64,000 nucleotides of DNA from Rhyacophila brunnea (taxonomy: Eukaryota; Arthropoda; Insecta; Trichoptera; Rhyacophilidae): NCBI GenBank assembly GCA_022495005.1, contig JAGYXB010000018.1:372001-436000 (forward strand). The letters run 5' to 3'. Position 1 is the stretch's first letter. Every line of letters begins with the position of its first letter. Below the pieces are notes generated by a model. It worked only from the letters and a program-made list of their open reading frames with translations. It was not told the DNA's origin and searched no databases. Of this stretch, positions 48,201 to 60,033 are shown one piece after another. The position numbers and the translations under genes are program-made.

Positions 48201-50050
48201 GTATTTATTGAATTATAGGCTAAAAATACATGCTGACAATAATTATAAGATACAGGGAAACTCAGTTATTTTAGAATCTAAACATTGTGTTAAACTATTT
48301 AAATCTATTTTTAAAAAATAAGTAAAAACGAACGATGGCCTGTAACGTCGTTTGCGTGAAATACATAAATAAAAAGTTTACAAATATGTATACAAAATAA
48401 ACAAATAGATTTATTTGATTTGAATTTTCTCAAATCGATTAAATATATACCGGTTGACTCACTCACTTTGTCTACTCGTGTTTCAATTTTAGTATTTGAT
48501 TTTGGTGTCTCACTTCTTTGTCTCTAAATGAAATTGCACGGGACTGGTGTAAAAAGTATGCATCGTAAAACTTGGTTGTTGCTACAAACGTCCAGAAACT
48601 CTAAATTTGCAGGAAGAAACGAGTGAAATTTCAGTTTTAATGACTGAAAAGAGGTCACAAATAATCACATCGATTGCAGAAAATCATTGAAGAAGGCACG
48701 ACTTGAGCTAAACTAATACCAGAAGAAGAATAATATGATTTCTGTATATTATTATAATAATATCAACATGCTGCTAAATTAAAAAAAAATGTTCAGGTTT
48801 TTATTTTTCGTATATCTCGGTTTCATCTATTGAAATTTAAATGATTTTATACAGAGATGTAATATACATTTTCGTGAATTAAATACATAATCTGGCACTT
48901 AATCCAGGCACTTAATCGTATTTGAACAAACGCCTATCATGTTCTATTATATGCGATAAGAAAAGAAAAATCGTTCATTTATACCTTAAACCAACATAGG
49001 GGCTTCACATTTTTTTTGAATAATCATTCTGATGAATAAATATTATTTTTCCATTCGCATCCATTCTAAACCAACGTTGCGCTCAACCAACTAATTATAA
49101 TGACGTGAAATTATTGCTCGTGATTCCTTTTTAAAATGACGTCAGAATGTTCCAGTTCAATAAAATCAGGCTTTATTCAAATGGGAATTTTAATCAATAA
49201 GAGAATACTTGTTTATTAAATTCATATTCTAAAATGTTATACATTCCATTGGGTATATTTTAAATTAATATATAAACCCTTATATTGTATGTGGTAATGG
49301 ATAAATTTGTATCACTATAGGAGACTTATCAATATATTCCCCAGAGACAGAAATGTTCAGTGATGTGCTGTGTGCCTACTTTGTTTTTAAAATTTCATTT
49401 TATTATTAAATACTATTTCTGTTATTTTTGTCTTCTCTCTTCTGAGGGTAGTGTTTAATACATATATTTTTTAACTTGCTTGATTATAATCCTTTTTAAA
49501 TTCAATAATCATGTACACGTGTTTTCTTTAAACATAATATATAAACAAATAAATAATAGCATTATCATTAAAATTTCTGCCTTGTGTAATTTTGTGACGC
49601 CATACCAGTCAATAAACTATCGAATGCCTTGATATGAAATACCTAAGGCTCTTCTTATCACGAACCAGTTGTATCCCGATAGTAAAACTTACTAGCAGAA
49701 ATGCTTACTTTTACAGGCTTTCACACTGATCACCTACTCATATAATGATAATACTCACATAAAGATTCACAGAAGAAGTTGTATTTTTATCTAATTCATC
49801 TAAAAGCAGATTTGAAATGAATTCTTACCAAAAATGTACATATTATGTGTAAGTACTAATATGTTATATCACATAACCCTTATTGTGAAATATAAATTAT
49901 TAGACAATTGAATGATATAAATGATGTCGATATCAATCGTTATATCATCTACCATAGTTACAATAAAATTGTGATGTTTTCGAGTATCAACGTTGCCTTA
50001 AAAAAATTCTTGTGATGATTATTACTCATCGGTTTATTAGTAAACAAAGT
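45254..50050. other. Long AT-rich non-coding stretch
   Basis: No gene supported in about 4.8 kb. A minus frame at 46,806-47,018 (70 codons) has no domain. A less AT-rich stretch at 47,020-47,165 (GGAACTGCACTTGAGACC, TTCGGGGTGGAGTGGC) and another at 47,760-47,990, which contains AATTCAGTTAA inverted as TTAACTGAATT about 170 bp apart, are unclassified. No tandem array or transposon ends were recognised. Confidence 0.45.
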
Positions 50051-50054
50051 GAAT

Positions 50055-50321
50055 TTCTTGTGGTCTAAATTTAAGAGATACCATTAACACACTCTGCTAC
50101 TTGGTGGACAGTACAAAGATACCTTCATGAAATCGGAGTATATAGACAAATTAACAAGAAAACTGCAGAATGACAATACAAAACCCCATGCAGCAAAAGT
50201 AACCAGAAAAAATAAAATAGCTTTACTAAGAGCAATTTTACCGCATTCATCACATTATTCACTTAAAGTTATGACATCAAAATATTATTTTTATAGATAT
50301 GGAACCTTCCCTCAAAAATAA
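50055..50321 (+). pseudogene. mariner-family transposase fossil
   Basis: The frame at 50,127-50,321 contains LQNDNTKPHAAKVTRKNKIA then LLRAILPHSSHYS. It resembles the second catalytic Asp region of mariner transposases (DNAxPHxA...LPHPPYSPDLAPSD). The Asp of NDN is kept, but the position of the third Asp is Lys (SKYYF). Just upstream, in another frame, LNLRDTINTLCYLVDSTKI resembles the preceding LP--TIN---Y--QLD segment. So there is a frameshift and a lost catalytic residue. No inverted ends were found. It is distinct from the 40.1-kb element. Confidence 0.6.
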
Positions 50322-50386
50322 AAGATTTCGAAATGTCAGTAATGTTCAAGTTTACCTGGAATCATTTTTCGTTACAACTAGCACAT

Positions 50387-50857
50387 TTTTACAACCTTTT
50401 TATTAGCTCGTATTCTTGTTTGTCCTGTGGTTGTTTGTCCAGTACAAATCTTCCAATCAATTTTAACTAACTTCCCGACTAGCTAGACATTTTAAACTAT
50501 TAGAATATATCAGAATACGATGCCAATGCTTTCTTTTAATACTTTTAGCCATCTTTAAGTAGAATTGAATTCATTTTCAGTTAATTCTGTTTTGTATGAT
50601 AAGTTATTTTGGAAGAAATCCGTAATATAATCCACTATTATTGGTTGCTAAGTGGGTGGTCGTAGCAACTAAATTATTAATATATACGTGCGTTACTATG
50701 GAAAACAAAATGGCATTTCAGTATTCTATATTTGTTTGTTTGTTGGTTTTTTATTTACTTCATACCAAGTACAAGTTTGAGCATATTGAGCATAATAATT
50801 CAACAGAAAATTTAAAAACGTTGTATGTAAAAAGTTCTTTTTATCTTGTAATTATTA
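50387..50857 (-). mobile_element. Dispersed repeat 'MITE-A', copy 3
   Basis: This copy is inverted relative to the other three. It reads TTTTACAACCTTTTTATTAG at the left, CCCGACTAGCTAGACATTTT inside, and TTTTTATCTTGTAATTATTA at the right. The 74-codon plus frame at 50,641-50,865 is translated repeat, although its start is rich in hydrophobic residues. Confidence 0.82.
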
Positions 50858-51420
50858 TTGAATGAAATGATGGCGATTATGTAACCAATTAAAAAATATT
50901 ATTAAAAAAGTTATTTCAAATATCAGAATAACTTTAGGTATAGTATTTTGTACAATGACATATTAATTTGAGGTTGTTTTCATTTGTTACAATATGTATC
51001 AAAATGTTATGGGGTAGTTTTTAAATAATAATATAGTATTAAATATAGATGCCATTTATTAAATGATCTTCACAAAATTCACGAATATTTTCTATTCATC
51101 CACCAAAAATATTGCTTTTTTAAGATTTCCATGATAAAAAATACTTTTTGAATTTGTATGTTTTTTATGATCAACATTTTTCCAAGATCAAAGCTTACTT
51201 ATTCAGATAGAAAAGTAAGATTTCGGCTTATAAATGCGAATCAATCTAAACATGTTTTATGCCCTCACATATATTTCCATGATAATAAGCAAATTCAAAT
51301 ATACGTCATCGAAATATATAAAAATACCAGTCAAAAACAATATGTACGCATAAATCTACACAAAAATATTATTATTTAAGATTCTATTTATTTAGAATTG
51401 GAATAAAAAATATTTAAATG
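50858..51420. other. AT-rich stretch upstream of a tandem array
   Basis: A 73-codon plus frame at 51,158-51,379 has no signal peptide or domain. Nothing else recognised. Confidence 0.45.
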
Positions 51421-51900
51421 TTTTCCATATACTTTTAAGGCTAACGATAAATTTAATTATAAAATAATATTTCCTTTAATACATATATTGAAAACAAAGA
51501 AAGCAGAATACCTAAGTGTGGGGTTCATTTCACAATAGTAAATATTTTATTTTATTTACAATTTTCTGTTAATTATTTTTATAAAAATATTTTCCATCAA
51601 CTTTCAAGGCTGACAATAAATTTAATTAAAAAATATTTTTCAAACGAATAAGGCATAGCAGTGTGGGACTTATTTCACAATAGTGAATATTTTATTAATT
51701 TATTTAATCATCCACAGGCTTTTTGTATTTATAATTGTCATAAAAAATATTCTATTCATTTATTATTGAAAATAATTTCCATAGACTTTCAACGCTCGCA
51801 TTTAATTTAATTGTTTTGACATTTTACAATCAAATAAAACAATGTGCGTCTTCATTTCATAATATTGAATATTTTTATTATTGTTTGATCATCATTAATG
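51421..51900. repeat. Diverged three-unit tandem array, about 170-185 bp units
   Basis: Units start at about 51,421, 51,590 and 51,775. Each has TTTCCATnnACTTTnAnnGCT, then AATTTAATT, then a GTGTGGG/GTGCG word, TCATTTCACAATAGT or a variant, and GAATATTTT. Units 1 and 2 are closest and unit 3 is most changed. The array ends about 55 bp before the promoter-like pair at 51,954. Confidence 0.75.
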
Positions 51901-51953
51901 GTATCTTTAGTTAGGGCAATGATTCCAAAAATTTTAACGTGCTAGTATCTCTT

Positions 51954-51990
51954 TATAAAATATAGATTACACACGCGTATCCGTTCAGTG
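51954..51990 (+). promoter_or_regulatory. TATA box plus arthropod initiator
   Basis: TATAAAA at 51,954-51,960 and TCAGTG at 51,985-51,990. Taking the A at 51,987 as +1, the TATA box begins at -33, the spacing known for arthropod core promoters with a TCAGT initiator. It would give a 193-nt leader to the ORF at 52,180. AT-rich DNA makes chance TATA boxes common, so the initiator at the right distance is the main support. Confidence 0.4.
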
Positions 51991-52179
51991 TGTCTCTAAT
52001 CTTTTTCTACTACGTACTATTTTACATATAATACAGACCAAGATTATAATAAATCTAGACTGACAGATGCTCGTAAAAAAATCAGATGATCAACTATTAT
52101 CGAGCGTATTTGTTACAGAGTACTCGTTTTGACTTTATTTGCGTCAGACAATATATAAAATAAAATATTATAGACAAAA

Positions 52180-52419
52180 ATGATCAACAGCGTATCCTTT
52201 CAAATTTTATTCGCACTCACAGTATGTACACTATGTTATGGTAATTATTCCGCACATGAAAATTTCCTACACAATAATTCAACACTAAAAAATCTGCAGA
52301 TGAAAATTCCGAACACAGAAAATTGCATTTTTTTTTCAAACAAAATACGAGATATAATTAGCGGGAATCAGATTAACTGTTCAAAAAATCGTTTAAAATC
52401 AAATATATCAAACACATGA
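52180..52419 (+). CDS. Candidate small secreted peptide (unidentified)
   Basis: This ATG-started ORF encodes 79 residues. Residues 1-8 (MINSVSFQ) form a polar start, 9-19 (ILFALTVCTLC) a hydrophobic core, and cleavage is plausible after Gly21 (LCYG|NYSAHENF). The mature part would be about 58 residues, rich in Asn and Ser, with N-glycosylation sequons (NYS, NNS, NCS, NIS) and two cysteines (ENC and INC) 18 residues apart that could pair. The start context GACAAAAATGA is A-rich as in insects. A TATA+initiator pair lies upstream. Two upstream ATGs (52,066 and 52,086) open short frames, which weakens simple translation from this start. An ATTAAA-type poly(A) signal occurs near 52,488. No family is recognised. 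It could be a whole single-exon gene, a first exon using GGTAATT at about 52,241 as a donor, or chance. Confidence 0.35.
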   Translation: MINSVSFQILFALTVCTLCYGNYSAHENFLHNNSTLKNLQMKIPNTENCIFFSNKIRDIISGNQINCSKNRLKSNISNT

Positions 52420-52566
52420 GCTTTTTTAGTTCATTTTCAAAATATATATATACCATCCGAATTGAGATCGTCAGTTTTTTATTTTTTATTAAAAAAATGA
52501 TTTATTAAAAACATTTGATGCATCCTCTCAACGTTTCATTTGCTCTGAAAATTATCTATAATTAAC

Positions 52567-52850
52567 TTGTTCAATGAATATTCACAAGATTAAAGAATGT
52601 AACAGTATAATTATTGAATATACATCATTTTAAAAACACTTCTGAGAAAATATACTATAACCAATAGAAAAATACACCCAGTAAAATACAAAAGCCGATT
52701 ACCAACAGTAGCTCAATTTGGAAAGCGCTTCAGAGAGTTTTAAGAGTTCGATTCCTGCGGGGTGGGGTGTCTTACTCTTTCAAAAAAAGATTTTTTCTAT
52801 TGGTTATAATATATTTTCTCAAACAAGTGTTTTAAATCTATGCATGACCA
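52567..52850. mobile_element. Foldback element 'FB1', copy 2, with tRNA-like core
   Basis: The left arm (TTCACAAGATTAAAGAATGT, CACTTCTGAGAAAATATACT, AACCAATAGAAAAAT) and right arm (AAAGATTTTTTCTATTGGTT, ATAATATATTTTCTCA) match those of copy 1 at 35.6 kb. Between them sits about 100 bp that copy 1 largely lacks, ending GCGGGGTGGGGTGTCTTA, equivalent to the short GTCGGGTTGGCTTA core of copy 1. Confidence 0.82.
52700..52765 (+). pseudogene. tRNA-like sequence in the core of FB1 copy 2
   Basis: A box TAGCTCAATTTGG (52,709-52,721) and B box GAGTTCGATTCC (52,744-52,755) are near-consensus. The interval is too short for a normal anticodon and variable arm, so it is a deleted tRNA or the head of a SINE, not a working tRNA gene. 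Confidence 0.6.
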
Positions 52851-53454
52851 ATAATTATCTATAAATTGACAAAACTATAGTATTCCAAATAAAAATGAAG
52901 TACAAAAATACACAATAATTTTCACAGATCGCCAAAACATTCTTATCACGATTTTTAGCCATGAGATTATTCTAAAAAAATATATATATATAGGGGGAGG
53001 GAAGAGAGTGAGCGCATTTTAAAATATTTATCAATATACAATAAAAAAATATCTTTTGAATTATATATTTATTTTTTATTACATAATTCAATTTATTTCG
53101 TGCTAACGTAAATAACATAAAAGTAGCTATAAATAATATAAATTATATCTCTGGTTACTAATTATGCCGCATTTCATTAATTTAATCACAGTGCCTAATT
53201 AATTAAATGGAAATTTAGTGAGGTAACTCCTTTATTGTAGTTTCAGAAGGAAAAGGGGTGCTTGTATTTTAAGTAATTGTGTGAGGTGTGGTTAAAACAA
53301 TGGCAACACATTTGCCTATATAGCTTAAAACACATTTAAAACTCCCATTGCAATTGTAATTATGTGTAACTTAACCGTTTTCAAAGTTATTTCGAAAATA
53401 AATGACGATACTTATGACAACTTACAGCGTGCAAATATGTTTATTATTATTTTT

Positions 53455-53605
53455 TTATATTCAACAAATAATTCACAAGATTCCAGACTGTAACGTTTTT
53501 ATTGAACACTCGTCATTCGAAAACACCTCATAAACATTCTTATGTCCGAATCTACCTCCATCGGATTTCAACAAATATTATCTAATATAAATCACATTGA
53601 TGATC
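53455..53605. repeat. Half copy of the FB1 family
   Basis: CAACAAATAATTCACAAGAT, then TGTAAC and TTATTGAACA followed by CGAAAACACCTC match the left arm of FB1 copies. The remaining arm is lost. Sequence after it (CGAATCTACCTCCATCGGAT) resembles 8,700-8,760. Confidence 0.6.
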
Positions 53606-54949
53606 GAGATTTAGTCAGGTAATTTAGTAAAATCATTTAGTCGAGTCAATCAATTTTGTTCTGATTTTTCAGTCAAGTAGTGACCCCCACCACCGCTCAC
53701 TAAATACTAAACAACCCGTTATCTTCAGTCAAGTTCATTAATTGTCGTAGAATTTCTTCCTCCAATTCTTCTAATATAGCCATTATAAATGAAGTTGTTG
53801 TGAATTTTTGAAAGTGAAGTTGTTAATCCGAACCGGCATTTAGGCAGGATTTTAAGAGTTTTTCTAATATTATGTACGGTTTATAAGTATATAATATAAT
53901 AATATATTATAATATCCGTGTTATTATTCTTCATATATTTTTAACCATAATATTTTCTTTTGACATTATTTCAAATACAAATTTTATTTTTCATTAAATT
54001 TCTTCAAGTGTGTTTTTCTTTAACTTCTTAAATCTCAGAGGTCATTTTCTTTTTGAAAACAGTTTTCTAAGAATGTAAAGGATAATATGTGTACTTAATC
54101 AAAATATTCTTAGGTATATTAATTTATTTGCTCTTAATAGTCTAACCACCAGACCTGTAAATGTCGGGTGACAAAGATTTTTGAACTGATTGTGCCGGTT
54201 ACCTCTATGGTATTCTTACACAAAACCGCCATTTTGGAAAAATAACAGCAGAAAACGGCTTTTGGGTGATATATCATTAACCATTTGTCTTACAATAATT
54301 GTTTTATGCTTAAATAAAATAAAGTATTAAGTACGCATATTTTTCAAAAGATTTACGGTTTTATCACAGTGTGAGAAATTATTCTTAGAAATTTAACTGT
54401 ACTACATACTAAAATAAATCAAATAATCATTCATTTATACATTTTACAAATCACAATCCAAACTGTGTATTAAAAATTATCACACGTAGGTATTATTGAA
54501 GAATTCAAACGGCAAACATTTTATAAGAGTTAACTAAACTAAATAAAATCCGATATGGAGTCGGAAATGTATTGGCTATGCAACTCTGGCGCTGGAACTG
54601 CAGTGTGGTCAAGAAGGATAGGAATTAGTAAACTGATCCACCCCTAAGAACACTACCAACAGCAATGAAGACTTTTATTGGGAATCTAAAACGGATACCT
54701 ATATTATATCTCCATATTATGCACTGTTACTCGGCTGGATTCCTTAACTAGGATGTTCTGACAGAAAAATAATATCCTGGCTGGAAAATTTTAGAGACTG
54801 GTTTGAGTGCAAATCATCGCCGATGTCTGATAATATATATAGTATAAAACAGTGGGAGAACAATTGATTCATTTCAACAATTGAATTAGCTTTTTTTTAA
54901 TATTAAATTATATTAATCTTTCTTCTTTTAATATTGTTTATTTTTAAAC
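53606..54949. other. Non-coding stretch with an unclassified less AT-rich block
   Basis: The block 54,550-54,830 (GGCGCTGGAACTGCAGTGTG, CTTTTATTGGGAATCTAAAA, GACTGGTTTGAGTGCAAATC) looks like broken coding sequence, perhaps of an old retroelement. Stops and shifts prevent assignment. Nothing else is supported. Confidence 0.4.
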
Positions 54950-55165
54950 CATCTCTGATCCTAAAAATATCAGACGAACAGTGTGAAAGCTGTATTAACA
55001 GATATTTTGTTTTTACGAAAAATAGACGTTAGCCACGTACTCAACCTATTAGGTCCATACTCTGGGTCCAAACACATATTGAAGTGTTTTTGCCAGACCC
55101 GGGGTTCGAACGCGGTAATCACGACATTGTAGTCTAATACGCTATCCGCTCGGCCATCGTGGTAA
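54950..55165 (-). mobile_element. tRNA-derived SINE, copy 2
   Basis: Read on the minus strand, the head is ACGATGGCCGAGCGGATAGC (A box TGGCCGAGCGG) and GCGTTCGAACCCC (B box), as in leucine/serine-type tRNAs. It is followed by GGGTCTGGC and a unique tail with TATGGACCTAATAGGTTGAG. This is the best-preserved head of the five copies. Confidence 0.88.
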
Positions 55166-55820
55166 TTATTAACGGATAAAATCTAATTTCCAGTAGTCAT
55201 ATATAAACTAAAAATTAAATAGGTTTCCAAAATACGAGTATGTCACGTTAAATTATGTTACGAGTGAATTTAATGATTGTGGGTTTTTGGGAAATTCTAT
55301 TTGACTTTTTATTTGTCAAGAATTTTCTATGCCGTTTTCTCGATTCGTCGGATCAACATCTTTTAAATGTATTTATCTTGCTTTATATCTCTCAACTGAA
55401 TGACCTTTGCAGCTTGAATAATCAAGAGGGAAAGTTTGCGGATTGTGTTATTTTTAACGGGATAACATCATTATCTCCGATTCAATGAACTTAACCACTC
55501 ACATTCAAATATACACAAATACTTTTAGGAAGTACCTAATACCAAACGTAGTTGTATTATTTATCAGCAAGTGATAGGGGTAAGTGACTTACAAAGGATG
55601 TCGGAAGATCGAGTTGAGTGAGGTGTTTGATTGAAATTACTTAGTTTCACCCTTCACCGTAGCACCACAAAAGAAAAAAATATCGATATTAATTAAATAC
55701 ACTGATATCACTGATACATATAATGAGTTTAGATGGTTATTGTTTCATATAATAATTATATTTATTATTTTCTTATCAATATCAATAGTTAAAAATATAT
55801 ACATACGTATTGTTTTCTAT
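55166..55820. other. Short stretch with one weak ORF
   Basis: The plus frame at 55,255-55,488 encodes 77 residues, starts MLRVNLMIVGFWEILF and is hydrophobic at its start, but has no clear signal-peptide cleavage site, domain or promoter. I do not call it a gene. No repeat recognised. Confidence 0.4.
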
Positions 55821-55828
55821 GTTATGTC

Positions 55829-56279
55829 CAGGGTTTCCAACCGAAACTAAACCGAATACCGGAAAACCGTTATTATTGTCGGAATGAAAATCGGAACCGA
55901 ACCGAAAAAAAATATCGGTTTTTCGGTCCGGTGCATGTTCAAGCACGCGCGTTAATTTGATCTTATTCCCGACTTCAGTTATCGTTCAGTTGTCGTAGTA
56001 TTAAAAAATATATGGTTACTGTCATATGGTGCATCATAACTATTGGTTTTGGAGCGTGGCTGCGGGCTATCATATAAGTACCATTAAATGTTCTAAATTA
56101 TGGTAGAAAATATTTTTTTTAATATAAAAACATTGAAAAATTAATCACTCGGAGCTAACCGAAAACAGGAAAAACTGTTTTTTTTTTCGGAACGAAAACC
56201 GGAACCGAACCGATATATATTTTTTTACTTGAACCGAAATGAAAACTGAGACGAAAAAACAATACGGTTCGAGCCCCTG
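55829..56279. mobile_element. hAT-like MITE, CAGGG type, with iterated CCGAACCGA motifs
   Basis: The left end is CAGGGTTTCCAACCG and the right end read inward is CAGGGGCTCGAACCG. Flanks GTTATGTC (55,821-55,828) and GTTATATC (56,280-56,287) match at 7 of 8, a hAT-type target duplication. Both ends carry repeated GGAACCGAACCGA/CCGGAACCG words. No ORF. Confidence 0.88.
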
Positions 56280-56287
56280 GTTATATC

Positions 56288-59200
56288 GTAAACATTGTCT
56301 AGTGGGTGTTAATTTTTATATTTAAAAAAATAACAAAAGTTATTTTTATTTATAAATAACAAACTAATTACATTAAGTACGCGTATTATAACGTCATGGA
56401 TGTGACCTGAGAATATGCTTATCTCAGATTCAGCACTTAGAGTAAAGATGGATCCGAAGCTGATATTAAAAGGAAACTAGAAAACCAGAAAACCCTATGT
56501 TAAAACTGAAACCAATTCGCCAGAATGCTTTAACTGAAGGGAGTCCATAAAAAATTGCCAAAGTAATTCCCATAAATTTTTGCCACAGGGCATCTCTAGG
56601 TAAGGAAAAATTGAGTAAGCCCATATACCGCCCCCATGCCTGGCATCATAGTTTTTCAAGTCGTTTCTGAGTAGAAATGAGTTCATATTGAATCTATGAT
56701 CATGACAGACTATGAATGAAAGACATTATATTCTTATGGAGTAAAACATTTTGCAGTTCTGCGATAACTGTAATGTTCCAAACGATATTATACATATATC
56801 GACACATTGTTTTAAATTTGAACAACACATATTATGTCTTTGAGAATGTTATAGAACTGAAATTTAGCCTAGCATCGGAAAAGGTGGAATAGCTTGGTAT
56901 AATTATAAAATTCTGGAACATAATTAGAAAGAGAGCCTGAACAACGGATGCTCACTTATATAATAAGAGGCAATATGACAGCAGGTCATGCTAAATCTTT
57001 TATAACAACTTTTTTTGTTTTTCTAATTAATTTAAGTGTAATATGCGATATTTAGGCAGTAAAGGCAAATTAAAGTAAAGATTCTCTATATTTAAAATTG
57101 CGGTTCTTGCAACGGATATTAAAAGTCTCGTGTACGGTTAAAAAATGAAGGAGATCATCGTCATCAAAAACAAAACCTTCAGATATCATAAAATAAAAAC
57201 TATCAATATTTTCTTAGTGACATAGATTCTGCGTGCCATTGAATGCCGAGCCAAATAACGAAAATATCTGATGTACACTAACGGTATCCTCACAAAAAAG
57301 AAACTTTAGAAAAGAGTTCATTTGGACTGTAGGGCAGAAAATTGTAGAAGGAAAATGCATTACGTGCGGAAGCCGAATCTTTTGGTTGGAGAACTTTATA
57401 ATATATTTCGGACGTATTTTAAAGTTGTTTAATCAAATATACTTAAGTCAAATTGGTTTTACGTGATATTGGAAATATTTTATGTATATATAGGCACATA
57501 TGCCACTCGGTAAGATCAATATCGGTCTCGATAACATATCAAACCTTTTCAGATATAGCCTCAATTCCATAATGCCTTCAACCCTACTCATATATTTTAT
57601 TCGAAACTTATTTGGAATACAAAAACAGCGACAACGGAGAACGACTTAGTATTCCATAAGATAAAAGTTGACACAGTATTCTATAAATATTATTCAAAGG
57701 AGATACCCTACTGCTGAAATATTCATTTTTCCTTCTGTTAAAAACACAACCACCACCTTTTGTGTTACCAAAAAAATGCGCCACTTTGATGTAATAAAAG
57801 AATAAATGAAAGAAGAAAGTATAGAAAGCGATTGTTATAAAAATCCATTAGTCTGTAAAAGCTTTTCATAAATCCATCTTGCCGAACATTATACCGCATT
57901 TGTGTTCTCCAGATTTAAAAACATTATAATTAATTTTTAAGGTTGCGGTAATAATAATCGTTATAATATGAGAAGAAACTACCACACAATACTAAACTAT
58001 AATATAATATTATGTATATTGATCAATTTTAATTTATTTCGATCAGTGCAATAACTTTAACACTTTATGATTGTAATGTATTAGTATTTATTATTTTCTA
58101 ACATAACATACTATTGAAGATACATTATATGTTTTAGCACTCTGACTCAGTTCAGACTAAGCATTCTGCGATCCATTAATTTGGCCTACCTGATTGGCCA
58201 GTTTTTTGCCAGATCATCCGTTTTTTCATTTTCATCAATTCCCATATAATATGATGCCTTTCATTTGCTTTTTCTACGTTCATTTTTCAACCACAAAAAT
58301 AAACAATCTATATTTCGTGTGGTACATAAGCAAATAAATACTTATTAGTAAAACAGGACAATACTAGTATACATACCACAAATTTTTACTATAAGTAGAA
58401 ACCATATTATTTAAAATACATTCATTTGTTTTTAAAATAATGAAATTTGTATAATTAGACAAGTTTCCTTTAGCAGGTTTGTCTATACGAGGTTTCTTTT
58501 ATTTTTCACATTGTACTGCGTCAACTGATAAGTTAATTGTAAAGAAAGACTGATTATCTCAGTGTCTACCTACCTCAGACTTTTATCACCAAAAAACTCA
58601 CATTGAATAAAATTTCCAAGAACCAAGATGTCTAAACTATTTTTTGTCTCAACGAAAAACTACTGAGAGGTTTTTTAGCCTACGTAAATAAATAATTACC
58701 GTGTATTTTTGTTCTTGCTTTTAAAGTATAACGTATGTTCACGTGAAAGCCGTATTTGATGTAAGCGCTACAGATATAAAATCCATTTAAATATTCTGGG
58801 GTTGCGATTCCTGGAACTATTTTAATATTTTACGTACTTGCGTATACTTTGTAGTATTTTAATAACATATAAAAACGTCGGATGTGTTATTAGAATGTTT
58901 TGTACGGCTATTATTATAGCAACATGTGGAAAGCTGACCCATTCTATAAAGCAGTTATTAAACATTATCTATGGATCTTTACGAGGCGACATACATTTCA
59001 GTTATTTTGTGGTATCCGTAAAGGAAGCAGATAAAATATTCTCAACTACAGTACCTTCAAATTATATGTTGAATATATAAGATTTTTTTTATATTGTAAT
59101 AAATTATTTCTTTTTACGAGTGGGTATAATCAATATATCTACCTACAAAGAATATTCAAGAAGTGTGTGGCTCGTTCCTTTGGGCTAACGTAATTTATTC

Positions 59201-59642
59201 TCAAGGTGAGAACAGGATGTTTAAAAAATATAAAACGGTAATACATAATTAATTCTAAATACAACAGATATAGGTACCCACTAGAAAAATCTTTTTGCAA
59301 AAAATACGACGCCCATCACTCTAACCCGCATCCACTGAATATAAAACAAAAATTATAGTACCTATATAGAAAATTGTACACTGTCTCCCTTGTTCTTTAA
59401 CATATAAGCCGTTTTGTACGCAATTTGTAATTATTGAATTTTCCATCTCCAATTCTTAGCAGTACGTAATTTGAAATATTTTTAAACTTAATGGATTCTT
59501 AAAATATATTTTTTAAATAAAATTAAATATCATCCATGCACATAATAAATGTGATATTTTATTTTTACTTTAATATTATAGGTTAATGCCACAAAACACG
59601 TTGCATTTAAAGCTTATATAACAATAATCACTCCATAAAAAA
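56288..59642. other. Non-coding stretch with one weak minus ORF
   Basis: A minus frame at 56,495-56,686 (63 codons: NYDARHGGGIWAYSIFPY, LEMPCGKNLWELLWQFFM) lies in a less AT-rich block and has a balanced residue mix, so it may be an exon or old retroelement fragment. I could not identify it. The plus frame at 58,838-59,080 lacks an ATG start and support. The rest is AT-rich and featureless. Confidence 0.4.
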
Positions 59643-60033
59643 ATACAAGATGAAAAGAACTTTTTATATACAACGTTTTTAAATTCCGTTAAACTTAAAC
59701 GATCAAAAAAAATTGTACTTGACATGTCATATATTTTCACAGTAACGTATGTATATATAAATAATTTTGTTGCAAGGACCCCAGACCCCTAGCAACCAAT
59801 AATGGTGTCGAAATAACTTTTTATACAAAACAGAATTAACTGAAAATGAATTCAATTCTACGTAAAGATGGCTAAAAGTATTTAAAAATGCATTGGCATC
59901 GTGTTCTGATATATTCTAAAAGTTTAAAATGTCTAGCTAGTCAGAAAGTTAGTTAAAAATCGATTGCAAGATTTGTACCGGACAAAGAACCACCGGACAA
60001 ATAAGAATACGAGCTAAGAAAAACGTTGTAAAA
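59643..60033 (+). mobile_element. Dispersed repeat 'MITE-A', copy 4
   Basis: Inverted end motifs TACAACGTTTTT and AAAAACGTTGTA are intact. The interior shares ATGAATTCAATTCTACGTAA, TTGGCATCGTGTTCTGATAT and GTCTAGCTAGTC with copies 1 and 2. It lacks part of the early interior present in copies 1-3. Confidence 0.85.

Noticed and set aside
50641..50865. 74-codon ORF with a hydrophobic stretch, possible secreted protein
   Set aside because: It lies entirely within a dispersed repeat (MITE-A copy 3) whose other copies do not keep the frame.
51158..51379. 73-codon ORF upstream of the tandem array
   Set aside because: It has no signal peptide, domain or promoter, and its composition is typical of AT-rich chance frames.
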